Assembly (NCBI RefSeq): GCF_014647915.1
Contig: NZ_BMQC01000014.1
Location: 1 to 64,000 of the forward strand
Direction: 5' to 3'
Origin: Pilimelia terevasa
Lineage (GTDB): Bacteria; Actinomycetota; Actinomycetes; Mycobacteriales; Micromonosporaceae
DNA: 64,000 nucleotides
Every line of letters begins with the position of its first letter. Within the stretch, counting starts at the first letter, position 1. The notes under the pieces were generated by a model. The model saw only the letters and a program-made list of their open reading frames with translations. It ran no database searches and was not told the origin of the DNA. Both the position numbers and the translations under genes were made by a program. Shown piece by piece: positions 1 to 8,820 of the stretch.

Positions 1-14
1 AAACTCTCCAACAA
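1..14 (-). rRNA. rrs: 5' end of a 16S rRNA gene, cut by the window edge
   Basis: The reverse complement of the first bases reads TTGTTGGAGAGTTT, the usual opening of an actinobacterial 16S rRNA just before the universal GATCCTGGCTCAG. The rest of the gene lies outside the window. The reading is supported by the adjoining leader with its boxA-like element. The exact mature 5' end is an estimate made by aligning to the known start of bacterial 16S rRNA. Confidence 0.82.
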
Positions 15-137
15 AACTTGGAAAATCATCCCGACAACATGATGTTGCCAAAGGAATCACACCATCAAAACACCCACACACAGTGAATGCCGACGGGGTA
101 AAAAATAACTTGGCACTGGCATTACTTGAAGCACCCT

Positions 138-156
138 GTTGAGTTCTCAAAGAACA
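138..156 (-). promoter_or_regulatory. boxA-like antitermination element in the rrn leader
   Basis: On the minus strand this reads TGTTCTTTGAGAACTCAAC, closely matching the boxA of actinobacterial rRNA leaders, which recruits the Nus antitermination complex. It lies about 125 bases upstream of the 16S start, and the following leader also has the AT-rich stretch typical of these operons. Assignment is by motif recognition only. Confidence 0.7.
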
Positions 157-216
157 AACACACACCGTCGAAACCGCCAGTTTACCAGCGCATTTTTCCG
201 GGGCTGTTATTTGCTT

Positions 217-246
217 AGCTTATTCGGTCAATTTCGCGCCTGTCAA
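217..246 (-). promoter_or_regulatory. candidate rrn promoter
   Basis: On the minus strand a consensus -35 TTGACA (241-246) is followed after 18 bases by TAAGCT (217-222), a TAnnnT-type -10. It sits upstream of boxA and the 16S start and is correctly oriented for the rRNA operon. Other rrn promoters probably exist further upstream but I could not pick them out convincingly. Confidence 0.5.
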
Positions 247-700
247 ATCCGCTTTTTGCGTTTTGCTGCGCCTTGCCCGAGTCGGTGCAAACTGTTTCGG
301 CTGGAGCCTAGCAGTTCGAGTTTCTGGCAGACCGGCCGGCCTCGTCGCTCCCGCGCCCGTGTCGGTCGCGTTTCGCGGTGGCCCGCCCGGCTCCTGCCGG
401 CCTAGCTACCTTACTCGGTCGGTCCCGCGTTGGCAAATCTAGTTTCGATCTACCTTCGCACCGCCCGTGAGGTGGGGAAACTCTAGCACAGTAGTGCCGA
501 CTTTGCCCTGAACCTCATGCCTGCGTGGTTCGTACACTTTCCGGCTGACCGGCTGTTTTGTCCGTTCCCTGCTGGCAGAGAGAAAGTTACGCGGCTGGCC
601 ACCGCGGCGTCAAATCGCGGACATGTGGCCTGGGCCACACCTAGACAGGGCCGCCCGGCCCTGCCGTGCTGACCTGCACTTTCCCCACCTGACAGCAAAG

Positions 701-737
701 ACGGGTGCCCGGACACTGACCATGTCCGGGCACCCGT
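701..737 (-). terminator. intrinsic terminator of the clp operon
   Basis: Perfect 15-bp inverted repeat (701-715 and 723-737) with a 7-base loop, 17 bases past the clpX stop. There is no long U tract, which is usual for actinobacterial hairpin terminators. It probably separates clpX from the rRNA operon transcribed in the same direction. Confidence 0.75.
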
Positions 738-753
738 GCCGTACGTCGCCGCG

Positions 754-2040
754 TCAGGCGGACTTCTCCTCACGGTCCCGGCGTGCCCGCCGGCCCACGA
801 AATCCCGCGGCACGATGGTGGGGTAGACGTTCTCCAACACGACCTCGCGGGTGACGAGCACCCGGGCGGCATCAGGGTTGCTCGGTACCTCGTACATGAC
901 GCTCAGGAGCACTTCCTCCATGATCGCCCGCAGGCCGCGCGCACCGGTGCCGCGCAGCAACGCCTGGTCGGCGATCGCCTCCAGCGCGTCCGCCTCGAAC
1001 TCCAGTTCCACGCCGTCCAGCTCGAACAGCCGCTGGTACTGCTTCACCAGCGCGTTGCGCGGCGCGGTGAGGATCTGGACCAGCGCCTCGCGGTCGAGGC
1101 TGCGCACGTTCGTGAGAACCGGCAACCGACCCACGAACTCGGGTATCAGGCCGAACTTGAGCAGGTCCTCCGGCATCACCTGACCGAAGATGTCGTCGGT
1201 CGACCGCTCCGATATCGCCCGCAGGTGGGCGCCGAAGCCGACGCCGCCCTTGCCCGTGCGGGATTCGATGATCTGGTCCAGGCCGGCGAACGCGCCGCCG
1301 CAGATGAACAGCACGTTCGTGGTGTCGATCTGGATGAACTCCTGGTGGGGGTGCTTACGTCCGCCCTGCGGCGGGACGTTGGCCACCGTGCCCTCCAGGA
1401 TCTTCAGCAGGGCCTGCTGCACACCTTCGCCCGACACGTCACGGGTGATCGACGGGTTCTCCGACTTGCGTGCGATCTTGTCGACCTCATCGATGTAGAT
1501 GATGCCGGTCTCAGCACGCTTCACGTCGTAGTCCGCGGCCTGTATCAACTTCAACAGGATGTTCTCGACATCCTCGCCGACGTAGCCCGCCTCGGTCAGC
1601 GCCGTGGCGTCCGCGATTGCGAAGGGCACGTTGAGCATCCGCGCCAGGGTCTGGGCCAGGTGCGTCTTGCCGCAGCCGGTGGGACCGATGAGCAGGATGT
1701 TGGACTTCGCCAGCTCGACGGCGTCGGCGCCGCTGGAGCCCGCCTCGGCCTGGATGCGCTTGTAGTGGTTGTAGACCGCGACGGCCAAGGCCTTCTTCGC
1801 CGAGTCCTGGCCCACGACGTACGAGTCGAGGAACTGGCAGATCTCCCGGGGCTTGGGCAGCTCGTCCCATTTGACCTCGCCGGACTCGGCCAGCTCCTCC
1901 TCGATGATCTCGTTGCACAGATCGATGCACTCGTCGCAGATGTAGACCCCGGGGCCTGCGATGAGCTTCTTGACCTGCTTCTGCGACTTGCCGCAGAAGG
2001 AGCACTTCAGTAGGTCGCCGCCGTCTCCGATCCGTGCCAC
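754..2040 (-). CDS. clpX: ATP-dependent Clp protease ATP-binding subunit ClpX
   Basis: AAA+ unfoldase that delivers substrates to the ClpP peptidase in the cytosol. The 428-residue protein is normal length. An N-terminal C4 zinc-binding domain is visible (Cys13, 16, 35, 38), followed by Walker A GPTGCGKT near residue 120, the pore loop GYVGED, Walker [11 protein letters not shown], and the sensor-2 region [14 protein letters not shown]. The start is GTG at 2040, preceded by GGGAG eight bases away. It follows clpP2 on the same strand after a 267-base gap, so it may be read both with clpP and from its own promoter. A strong hairpin terminator follows the stop. Confidence 0.97.
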   Translation of the reverse strand: MARIGDGGDLLKCSFCGKSQKQVKKLIAGPGVYICDECIDLCNEIIEEELAESGEVKWDELPKPREICQFLDSYVVGQDSAKKALAVAVYNHYKRIQAEAGSSGADAVELAKSNILLIGPTGCGKTHLAQTLARMLNVPFAIADATALTEAGYVGEDVENILLKLIQAADYDVKRAETGIIYIDEVDKIARKSENPSITRDVSGEGVQQALLKILEGTVANVPPQGGRKHPHQEFIQIDTTNVLFICGGAFAGLDQIIESRTGKGGVGFGAHLRAISERSTDDIFGQVMPEDLLKFGLIPEFVGRLPVLTNVRSLDREALVQILTAPRNALVKQYQRLFELDGVELEFEADALEAIADQALLRGTGARGLRAIMEEVLLSVMYEVPSNPDAARVLVTREVVLENVYPTIVPRDFVGRRARRDREEKSA

Positions 2041-2307
2041 CTACGCATCTCCCTGCACTCGGCGCCGCGCGAACGCATCGGCGTGCGGATGGTCCGTCAC
2101 ACACATCCCTATCGTCAGGGGCCGCCCGCGATCCGAGAACACCCCGTGGGCGGGTGTTCGCCGACCCGACGGTGTCCCGGCGGACGACTCCGATTCGACG
2201 TTACCCGTTCCCGTGGAATTCTCCGACCCCTGGCGGCGGTGTGTCCGCGGCCCGGCCGGCGCCCCGCACCAGCCGACCGGCCCGCGAAAACCGGACAACC
2301 GACGTGG

Positions 2308-2958
2308 TCAGGCGGGCACAAGGCCCTTCTTGCGGCTGGCCAGGACGGTGTCGACCAGGCCGTAGTCCAGCGCCTCGGGCGCCGTCATGATCTTATCCCG
2401 ATCGATATCCTTGCGGACCTTCTCGATCGGCTGCTTCGAGTGCTGGGCGAGCAGCGTCTCCAGCATTGTCCGCATTCGCAGTATTTCGCGCGCCTGGATC
2501 TCGATGTCCGAGCCCTGGCCGTAGCCGCCCTCGGTGGCCGGCTGGTGGATGATGATCCGCGAGTTCGGCAGCGCCATCCGCTTGCCCGGGGTCCCCGCCG
2601 CCAGCAGGACCGCGGCGGCCGAGGCCGCCTGTCCCAGGCACACGGTCATGATGTCGGGCCGGACGTACTGCATCGTGTCGTAGATCGCCGTCATCGCGGT
2701 GAACGAGCCGCCCGGCGAGTTGATGTACATGATGATGTCGCGCTCCGGGTCGGTGCCCTCCAGCGTCAGGAGCTGCGCCATCACGTCGTTGGCGGACGCG
2801 TCGTCGACCTGGACGCCGAGGAAGATGATCCGGTCCTCGAACATCTTGTTGTACGGGTTCGACTCCTTGATCCCGTACGAGGTGCGCTCCACGAACGAAG
2901 GGAGCACGTACCGGTTGTGCACCGGCGCGAACCGCGGGGGCAGGTTGAGATCCGTCAT
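2308..2958 (-). CDS. clpP2: ATP-dependent Clp protease proteolytic subunit ClpP2
   Basis: Second ClpP serine peptidase subunit (216 residues). In actinobacteria ClpP1 and ClpP2 form a mixed double-ring tetradecamer that works with ClpX or ClpC. The nucleophile serine lies in [11 protein letters not shown], the active-site histidine in RIIIHQP, and an N-terminal MTDLNLP parallels ClpP1. A GTG two codons upstream (2964) is possible, but the Shine-Dalgarno GAGGAT at 2967-2972 is well spaced only for the ATG at 2958. It lies 12 bases after clpP1 (6 if the GTG is used), so the pair is certainly co-transcribed. Confidence 0.96.
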   Translation of the reverse strand: MTDLNLPPRFAPVHNRYVLPSFVERTSYGIKESNPYNKMFEDRIIFLGVQVDDASANDVMAQLLTLEGTDPERDIIMYINSPGGSFTAMTAIYDTMQYVRPDIMTVCLGQAASAAAVLLAAGTPGKRMALPNSRIIIHQPATEGGYGQGSDIEIQAREILRMRTMLETLLAQHSKQPIEKVRKDIDRDKIMTAPEALDYGLVDTVLASRKKGLVPA

Positions 2959-2970
2959 GTGCACCTATCC

Positions 2971-3603
2971 TCAGCTCAGCGTGCCGGCGCCCTGCGGAAC
3001 CTGGTTGGCTCCGGTGATCAGCTTGTCGATGAAGCCGTAGTCCAGCGCCTCCTGGGCGGTGAACCAACGGTCGCGGTCCGAGTCGGCCTCGATCTGGTCC
3101 GCGGTCTGTCCGGTGTGGAAGGCGACCCGCTCCTGGAACATCTTCTTGGTGTACAGCATCTGCTCGGCCTGGATGGCGATGTCCGCCGCCGTGCCGCCGA
3201 CGCCGCCCGAGGGCTGGTGCATCATGATCCGGGCGTGCGGCAGCGCGTACCGCTTGCCCTTCGCGCCGGCGCACAGCAGGAGCTGGCCCATCGAGGCCGC
3301 CATGCCCATCGCGCAGGTGGCGACGTCGTTCTTGACGTACTGCATGGTGTCGTAGATCGCCATGCCGGAGTACACCGAGCCGCCCGGCGAGTTGATGTAC
3401 AGGAAGATGTCGCGGTCCGAGTCCTCCGCGGCCAGCAGCAGGAGCTGGGCGCAGATGCGGTTCGCGACCTGGTCGGTCACCTCGCTGCCGAGGAGGATGA
3501 TCCGCTCCTTGAGCAGCCGGTTGAAGACGGAGTCATCCAGGCTCGCGAGCTGGTCACCGCCGCCGCGGAGCTGCGGGGAGGCGGGGAGGTGTAGGTCAGT
3601 CAT
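2971..3603 (-). CDS. clpP1: ATP-dependent Clp protease proteolytic subunit ClpP1
   Basis: First ClpP subunit, 210 residues, partner of ClpP2 in the heteromeric Clp protease. Catalytic serine is in GMAASMGQLLL and histidine in RIMMHQPSGG. It starts with ATG at 3603 and is the first gene of clpP1-clpP2-clpX. The upstream 180 bases contain the tig terminator and a possible TAGGGT -10 box at 3696-3701 on the minus strand without a clear -35, so a promoter here is likely but not proved. Confidence 0.96.
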   Translation of the reverse strand: MTDLHLPASPQLRGGGDQLASLDDSVFNRLLKERIILLGSEVTDQVANRICAQLLLLAAEDSDRDIFLYINSPGGSVYSGMAIYDTMQYVKNDVATCAMGMAASMGQLLLCAGAKGKRYALPHARIMMHQPSGGVGGTAADIAIQAEQMLYTKKMFQERVAFHTGQTADQIEADSDRDRWFTAQEALDYGFIDKLITGANQVPQGAGTLS

Positions 3604-3731
3604 GGCAGCCCTTCGCCGTCACGCTGCCGACCCGGGCCGGCGGCGCCCGGAGGGGCCGCGAGGCGGTGAGCCGACGCTACGTCTGTCGTACGTCGACCCT
3701 AGCCGGTCGGGACCGGCCGGCGGGGCGCCAT

Positions 3732-3772
3732 CGGGGCCTGTTCGCTCAAAGCGCACGGCGGAACAGGCCCCG
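3732..3772 (-). terminator. terminator after tig
   Basis: Inverted repeat CGGGGCCTGTT / AACAGGCCCCG with 11-bp perfect arms (3732-3742 and 3762-3772), just past the stop of tig and before clpP1. The loop also holds a short CGC/GCG pairing. It probably makes the clp genes an independent unit. Confidence 0.65.
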
Positions 3773-3783
3773 TCGGACGTCGG

Positions 3784-5124
3784 TCAGCCCTGCGCCCCGT
3801 CGCCACCGTCGGCCCGGACCGCGGCCAGGTCGATGACCTCGCCGGCCGAGTCGGTCAGGGTCGCCTTCTCCATGAGCGTGGTCAGCGCCTTGCCGCGGCG
3901 CACGTCGCCGTACACGGCGCCGGCGGTGCCGCTGCGGGCGAGCTGGTCGTAGTACTGCTGCGGCTGCATCCCGGCCCGCTGCGCCCGCTGGACGATCTCG
4001 CGGCCGAACTCGTCGTCGCTGACCTCGACCTTCTCGGCCTCGGCCAGCGCGTCGAGGATGATCTGGATCTTGACGGCCTCGACGGCGGCCTCGTGCAGCT
4101 CAGCGTCGAGCTGCTCCTCGGTCTTCTCCTCGGCGGCCAGGTAGCCGGTCAGGTTGGCGCCCATGCGCTCAAGCTGGTCGACCATCGCCTGCTTGCGGTG
4201 CTCGACCTCCTCGCGCACGACGCCCTCGGGCGCCGGGACCTCGGTGGCGGCGACGAGCGCCTCCAGCACCTTGTCGCGGGCGGCGTAGACCTGCTCGACG
4301 CGCTTGACCCGGGTGAGCCGCTCGCGGCTGTCGGCGCGCAGCTCGTCCAGGGTGTCGAACTCGCTGGCGAGCTGGGCGAACTCGTCGTCCAGCGCAGGCA
4401 GGTCCTTCTCCTTGACGGTCCGCACCGTCACCGACACGTCCGCCGTCCGGCCGGCGAACTCGCCGCCGACGAGCGCGGTCTGGAAGGTCGCCGTGTCGCC
4501 GGCCGACATGCCGACCAGGGCGTCGTCCAGGCCCTCCAGGAGCTGCTTGCTGCCGACCTCGTGCGAGATGTTCTCCGCGCTGCCGCCGGGGACCTCCTTG
4601 CCGTCCACCGCGGCCGACAGGTCGATCTGCACGTAGTCACCCTCGACCGCGGACCGCTCGACGCCCTTGAGCGTGGCGAACCGCTGGCGCAGCCCGTCGA
4701 CCTGCTCGTCGACGTCGGCGTCGGTGACCTCCAGCGCGTCGACGGTGACCTTCAGGTCCGCCGGGTCCGGCAGGTCGACCTGCGGACGCACGTCGACCTC
4801 GGCCGTGAACTTCAGCGGCTCGCCGTCGTTGAGGTCGGTGACCTCGACGTCCGGCCGGCCGAGGACCTTGAGGTCGTGCTCCTGGTACGCGGCGACGAGC
4901 TGCTGGGGGATCGCCTCCTGGACGGCCTCGTTGAGCACGGCGCCCCGGCCCACCCGCTGGTCGATGACCGCGGTGGGCACCTTGCCGCGCCGGAAGCCCG
5001 GGATGCTCACCTGCTGGGCGATCGCCCGGTACGCCTTCTTCAGGCTCGGCTCCAGGTCAGCCCACGGCACCTCGATGGCGAGCCGCACGCGGGTCGCGCT
5101 GAGAGTCTCGACGGTGCTGTTCAC
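3784..5124 (-). CDS. tig: trigger factor (ribosome-bound peptidyl-prolyl isomerase and chaperone)
   Basis: Chaperone that binds ribosomal protein L23 at the exit tunnel and shields nascent chains. The 446-residue protein has the ribosome-docking signature GFRRGKVP at residues 43-50, a central FKBP-type domain (EGDYVQIDL onwards) and the helical C-terminal chaperone arms. The open frame runs further upstream through tRNA-Pro. The true start is taken as GTG at 5124 because AAGGAG lies 7 bases upstream and the N-terminus MNSTVETLSATRV matches the family. The tig-clpP1-clpP2-clpX order is conserved in many bacteria. Confidence 0.96.
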   Translation of the reverse strand: MNSTVETLSATRVRLAIEVPWADLEPSLKKAYRAIAQQVSIPGFRRGKVPTAVIDQRVGRGAVLNEAVQEAIPQQLVAAYQEHDLKVLGRPDVEVTDLNDGEPLKFTAEVDVRPQVDLPDPADLKVTVDALEVTDADVDEQVDGLRQRFATLKGVERSAVEGDYVQIDLSAAVDGKEVPGGSAENISHEVGSKQLLEGLDDALVGMSAGDTATFQTALVGGEFAGRTADVSVTVRTVKEKDLPALDDEFAQLASEFDTLDELRADSRERLTRVKRVEQVYAARDKVLEALVAATEVPAPEGVVREEVEHRKQAMVDQLERMGANLTGYLAAEEKTEEQLDAELHEAAVEAVKIQIILDALAEAEKVEVSDDEFGREIVQRAQRAGMQPQQYYDQLARSGTAGAVYGDVRRGKALTTLMEKATLTDSAGEVIDLAAVRADGGDGAQG

Positions 5125-5240
5125 AGACGTACTCCTTGCAGATCGGGGTCGGTCTTTGTGGTGCCCGCAGGCGCGGGTACCCCGGGGACGGGCCATGCGG
5201 GCCCGGCCAACCAGACGCACCGACAGCGGGTGACGGACAG

Positions 5241-5314
5241 TCGGGGTGGCGGGATTTGAACCCACGGCCCCTCGCTCCCAAAGCGAGTGCGCTACCAAGC
5301 TGCGCCACACCCCG
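5241..5314 (-). tRNA. tRNA-Pro (TGG)
   Basis: A complete cloverleaf is visible on the minus strand: acceptor CGGGGTG pairing with CACCCCG, anticodon loop TTTGGGA giving anticodon TGG, and the T-loop GTTCAAATCC. CCA is not encoded. It lies directly upstream of tig on the same strand, with 116 bases between them. Confidence 0.95.
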
Positions 5315-5483
5315 TGGCGAGGAGCAGTCTATGTGCTGGGTCCGCGCGGCCGTGGGTCGGCCCGACCCGGTGGGGCGGCCGGGTGCGCGGGGCGGGACGA
5401 GATTCAGTAGGCTGGTGCTCTCGTGGGCCGTTCCGCCGGTGCGCGAGGGGCCCGTAACGGGCCCGGGTCCCGCAACAGGGCCC

Positions 5484-5554
5484 GCGGGCGTAGCTCAATG
5501 GTAGAGCCTCAGTCTTCCAAACTGATTACGCGAGTTCGATTCTCGTCGCCCGCT
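5484..5554 (+). tRNA. tRNA-Gly (TCC), integration site of the AICE
   Basis: Acceptor GCGGGCG pairs with CGCCCGC, the anticodon loop CTTCCAA gives TCC, and the T-loop is GTTCGATTC. The discriminator T is followed by an encoded CCA (5555-5557). The 3' part from the anticodon onward is repeated exactly near 15.3 kb, so this is the attachment site, with the intact tRNA kept at the left end. Confidence 0.95.
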
Positions 5555-5561
5555 CCACACG
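5513..5561. repeat. attL (49-bp direct repeat with attR)
   Basis: Identical to 15268-15316 over 49 bases, starting TCTTCCAAACTG and ending CCGCTCCACACG. It covers the anticodon arm, T arm and acceptor 3' half of tRNA-Gly plus the encoded CCA and a few flanking bases. The identity ends sharply on both sides, as expected for the core of a tyrosine-recombinase crossover. Confidence 0.95.
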
Positions 5562-5608
5562 AAGAAGGCCCAGGTCAGCGGCAAGATTTCCGCTACTGGG
5601 CCTTCTTC
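5561..5608. terminator. hairpin between tRNA-Gly and int
   Basis: Perfect 12-bp inverted repeat GAAGAAGGCCCA (5561-5572) and its complement (5597-5608), with a smaller inner stem AGCGG/CCGCT. It ends 42 bases before the int stop codon and just after attL, so it can end transcription of both convergent units: tRNA-Gly rightward and int leftward. It moves with the element. Confidence 0.7.
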
Positions 5609-5649
5609 GCATCTTGAGCTTTCTGATCTTGCGTGCCATTCCCGTGCCA

Positions 5650-6831
5650 CTACCCGCCGGCCGACCCCTCGGACTCCCCTTCCGGGGGCTGAAGCTCGGA
5701 CTTCTGCGTGCCCTTGGCCTGGGTGATGCGCCGCTCGATCTCGCGGGCGATCTCCTGGTCCCGCTCCCGGGTCGCGTGCTGGTAGATGAGCGCGGCCCGC
5801 ATGCTGGCGTGACCCATCCGGTGCATCAGCTCGCGGGTGCTGGCGCCCGTGGTGGACGCCAGCGTGTTGCCCGTGTGCCTCAGGTCGTGGAAATGGAACT
5901 TCTCCGGGAATCCGAGCCGGTCCAACGTCTTGCGCCAGGACACCGCACTGGCCCAACTCCCGGACCGCAGGAGAGCGTTCTTGGCCCCGGTGAAGACCAG
6001 GCCCTCGACGCCGTCCTGCACGAATCCCCCGTCAAAGTGCTGTTGAAGTGCCGCCACGGCCGATGCCGGTAGCGCCACCGTGCGGACCCCGCTGTCGGTC
6101 TTCGGCGGCCCGAACTCCGTCTTGCCGCTGCGGAGCGTGGCGAGCTTGCGCTGAACCCGCACCGTGCCTGTCTTAAGGTCGAGGTCGCTGCGGCGCAGCG
6201 CGATCAACTCGCCCCAACGCAGGCCGGAGAGCGCAGCGAGCAGCACCAAGGCCCGGAACCGTTTGGGCATCGCGTCGGCCAGCTCGTAGACCTTGACGAT
6301 GTCGACCGTAGGCCGCTCAGGGGTGTGGTATCGGTCGTATCCGCGGATTCGACACGGGTTGTCCCGGATAATGCCGTCTTCCTTCATGGCCGTGTTCAGG
6401 ACCGCGCGTAGCACGCAGTACGCCTTCACCGCCTGCGGCTCCGGGTGACCGTCGTCAAGCAGTTGTTTGCGCCAGCTTCGGATGGTCGCCGGACGGATGG
6501 CGCCGAGAGCGACCTTGCCGAGATATGGGGCAGTGTGCAGCCGATAGAGGTCCTCGTAGTTCTCCCGGGTGCGCGACGACAGCTTGCGCTCAGCGATCCA
6601 CCGCGGCGCGTACTCATCCAGGGTGATCCCGCCGGCCTCGGGGGCGACCCACTCCCCCCGGATGACTGCGGCCTCCTCCAGGGTCAGCCACTTGCTGGCC
6701 TTCTTCTCCGACTCGAACGTCAACGGCGCGGTGCGGGTCAGCCCGTCCGGCCCCTGGTAGCGGACCTGCCAGCGGCCCGAGGGAAGCTGACGGACGCTGC
6801 CGAAACGTCGACGCCCAGGCTTGTTAGCCAT
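5650..6831 (-). CDS. int: site-specific tyrosine recombinase (AICE integrase)
   Basis: Integrates and excises the element at tRNA-Gly. The 393-residue protein has an N-terminal arm-binding region, a SAM-like core-binding domain (about 70-165) and a catalytic domain with the full catalytic set visible: Arg205 in LSGLRWGEL, His315 and Arg318 in HFHDLRHT, His341 in RMGHAS and the nucleophile Tyr350 in ALIYQHAT. The C-terminus is charged and probably disordered. ATG at 6831 overlaps the xis stop by one base, so the two are translationally coupled. It lies next to attL, as usual. Confidence 0.95.
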   Translation of the reverse strand: MANKPGRRRFGSVRQLPSGRWQVRYQGPDGLTRTAPLTFESEKKASKWLTLEEAAVIRGEWVAPEAGGITLDEYAPRWIAERKLSSRTRENYEDLYRLHTAPYLGKVALGAIRPATIRSWRKQLLDDGHPEPQAVKAYCVLRAVLNTAMKEDGIIRDNPCRIRGYDRYHTPERPTVDIVKVYELADAMPKRFRALVLLAALSGLRWGELIALRRSDLDLKTGTVRVQRKLATLRSGKTEFGPPKTDSGVRTVALPASAVAALQQHFDGGFVQDGVEGLVFTGAKNALLRSGSWASAVSWRKTLDRLGFPEKFHFHDLRHTGNTLASTTGASTRELMHRMGHASMRAALIYQHATRERDQEIAREIERRITQAKGTQKSELQPPEGESEGSAGG

Positions 6832-7082
6832 CAGGCGGCCACCTCGCCGCGCAGGAACGCCAGCCGCAGCTCGGCGCGGCTGAGCGGGGCCACCCGCTGA
6901 CGCCCGACGTACTCCACGACTGCTGACTCCTCGAACCGCACGCTGCGGCCCACCTTCACGAAGGCGATCCGGCGGTCCGCGACCAGGCGACGCACGAACC
7001 GAGTCGTGCAGCGCAACCGGGCCGCCACCTCATCCGGCGTGAGCAGGCCCGAACCGATACGCACCACTCCCCCGCTGCTCAC
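6831..7082 (-). CDS. xis: excisionase / helix-turn-helix DNA-binding protein
   Basis: Small (83 residues) basic protein with a MerR-type winged helix: the stretch LLTPDEVAARL, then RFVRRLVADRRI and KVGRSVRFEES is the typical excisionase fold. It probably acts as recombination directionality factor for the adjacent integrase. The start is GTG at 7082, inside a GTGA overlap with the end of rep, and its stop overlaps the start of int, so rep-xis-int form one coupled unit. Length and position match AICE excisionases. Confidence 0.88.
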   Translation of the reverse strand: MSSGGVVRIGSGLLTPDEVAARLRCTTRFVRRLVADRRIAFVKVGRSVRFEESAVVEYVGRQRVAPLSRAELRLAFLRGEVAA

Positions 7083-8818
7083 GCTGCCTTCCCTTCCTCC
7101 GTTGCCGAGAGCTCGGCTTGTCGTTGTTTTGCCTGTTCGAGGCTTTGGCGCCATTGGCTGCGGGTGGCGATGGCGGTCATGAGCCGTACGCGTAGTGGTG
7201 GCACGTCGGCGTCGGTGTTCTTGGCGAACTCGTAGACGTACTGGCCGTCGGTGCGCACCGGGCCGTCGGGGATCTCGCCGTCGGTATCGGCCAGCAGCGC
7301 CCGGACCCACGCGCGGTTGTCTTCGCGGATGTCGGTCAGGGTTTTGTCGGCCCACTGCCGGGAGATGAGCACTCGCCGTCCGGTGAACCCGAGCGTTTCC
7401 CGCCGGTGGACCTTCCCCCTGCACAGGCCGGGCCGCTTCTCGGTACCGTCGCAGTTGGCCGGCTGGATGCCGTAGAGCAGCCAGTTCGGGCAGCTCGGCG
7501 TGCAGGGCAGGTGCACCAGTTCGGCGTGGAGCCGGTCGAAGTGCTGCCGTGCCCGGTCGTTGCCCGGCTTCACGGTGTCGGTGAGGTCCTTGGCGATGTA
7601 CTTGGTGACGTAGCGGATGGTGCGTTCGGCGTCTTGGCTGCCGGCGTTGACGCCCTTGGCGTCGATTTTGCCGAGCCAGACGACGTGCGCGGGTTCGGCG
7701 TCGGCGCCCTGGGCGTCGAGGTCGTCCATGGCCTGGTCCCAGGTGGGTAGTAGGTCACCGGTGCGGGGGTCGACGTAGCCGCCGGCCTGGTTGTTCCAGG
7801 TCGGCGCGTCCTGCGCGGAGTAGACCGGCTGATCGTGGGGCGGCCACCAGACTTGGTGGTAGGTGGCGGCGGCGACCTGGGCGAGCAGCCGGCGGGGGAA
7901 GGTGCCGCGCATGGCGAAGTGCCAGTGCGGCGCCAGGCGGCGTTGTAGTTCGATGGAGCCGGCGTACTGGACGTTGATACCGGTGGCGCGGCGGAGGTTC
8001 TGCCAGAACCGGTCCACGATCTTCGCCCCGTGGATGGCGTCCAGGGCGGCGCGTCGGTAGTCGTAGGTGTCGGGGTCCAGGGGTGTGCCGACGGTGGGGT
8101 CATCGCGGTGGTGCATGACCCCGCACCCGCATTCAGGCCGCCCCGGCCGGCGCCGGGTGTGGACGGGGCCGTAGCTGTCGAGGGTCAGGGTCAGGAACAT
8201 CGAGGGCCGGAACGTGCGCCCGTCCGGGGTGGTGAACGCCCGGCCGATGGTCCGTCCCCGGTCCACGGTCAGCGACGGCAGTTCGGGGGCGTCTTCACGG
8301 CGTCGGGTGGTGCGCTTCTTGCGCTCCTTGCTCTGCCGCTCTCGTTCGGTGGTGGGGCCGGCGGTGCCGCGCAGGCCGACGCCGGACATCAGGTTTTCAA
8401 CCTCGGCGATGGCTTCGTCGCAGGCGGTGACTTCGGGCCAGTCTGATGTGGCTCCGGCGTGGGCTCGGGCGTGTTCCAGATCGGCGCGCAGGGTGACCAG
8501 GGCGCGCATCTCATCGTCGGCGGGTTCCGGCGGGGGGATGGGTTCGGTGTCGAGGTGCCAGCCGCCGCGGATCTGTTGAAGCCGGATGCGGCGGTTGCGT
8601 TCGGCGCAGGGGGTGCACTTGGAGGCCAGGCGCGCCCCGCAGGGGATTTCGATGATGGAGGCGACGCCGGTGGTGGTGTCGATCCGGCGCAGTAGAACGG
8701 GTTTGAGGCAGACGCCAAGCTCGCGGGCGTAGTCGCGTAGGACGTCGACTTTCAGGGGGATGGTCAGCCGGGCGGCCCGGGATCCGGGTCGGGGGGTCTG
8801 GTCTGCGGTGACGGGCAT
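7079..8818 (-). CDS. RepSA-like replication initiator
   Basis: Rolling-circle type initiator of AICEs (579 residues), expected to nick the double-strand origin of the excised circle. Features: an N-terminal Cys cluster (CGARLASKCTPCAERNRRIR), a histidine motif PHWHFAMRG near residue 300 of the kind used for metal binding in Rep relaxases, and a YVTKYIAKDL stretch near 403 typical for the catalytic region. A second Cys-rich patch follows (HLPCTPSCPNW). AAGGAG overlaps the stop of the upstream gene 5 bases before the ATG at 8818. It is followed by xis with GTGA overlap. Confidence 0.9.
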   Translation of the reverse strand: MPVTADQTPRPGSRAARLTIPLKVDVLRDYARELGVCLKPVLLRRIDTTTGVASIIEIPCGARLASKCTPCAERNRRIRLQQIRGGWHLDTEPIPPPEPADDEMRALVTLRADLEHARAHAGATSDWPEVTACDEAIAEVENLMSGVGLRGTAGPTTERERQSKERKKRTTRRREDAPELPSLTVDRGRTIGRAFTTPDGRTFRPSMFLTLTLDSYGPVHTRRRPGRPECGCGVMHHRDDPTVGTPLDPDTYDYRRAALDAIHGAKIVDRFWQNLRRATGINVQYAGSIELQRRLAPHWHFAMRGTFPRRLLAQVAAATYHQVWWPPHDQPVYSAQDAPTWNNQAGGYVDPRTGDLLPTWDQAMDDLDAQGADAEPAHVVWLGKIDAKGVNAGSQDAERTIRYVTKYIAKDLTDTVKPGNDRARQHFDRLHAELVHLPCTPSCPNWLLYGIQPANCDGTEKRPGLCRGKVHRRETLGFTGRRVLISRQWADKTLTDIREDNRAWVRALLADTDGEIPDGPVRTDGQYVYEFAKNTDADVPPLRVRLMTAIATRSQWRQSLEQAKQRQAELSATEEGKAA

Positions 8819-8820
8819 GG

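Larger units (their letters stand above)
15..700. other. non-coding rrn leader and upstream region
   Basis: No gene is supported in this stretch between clpX and the 16S rRNA. It is visibly less GC-rich than the rest of the window, especially the first 250 bases, as expected for an rRNA leader and promoter region. Open frames here have no plausible start signal or recognisable product. Confidence 0.7.

Noticed and set aside
3740-3756. GTTCGCTCAAAGCGCAC resembles a ClgR operator upstream of clpP1
   Set aside because: The CGC/GCG halves lie inside the loop of the tig terminator hairpin and no further half-site conservation is visible, so chance is a sufficient explanation without binding data.
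4093-5259. Plus-strand open frame across tig and tRNA-Pro
   Set aside because: It is antisense to the well-defined trigger factor, and its translation is Leu/Arg-rich shadow sequence running into a tRNA gene.
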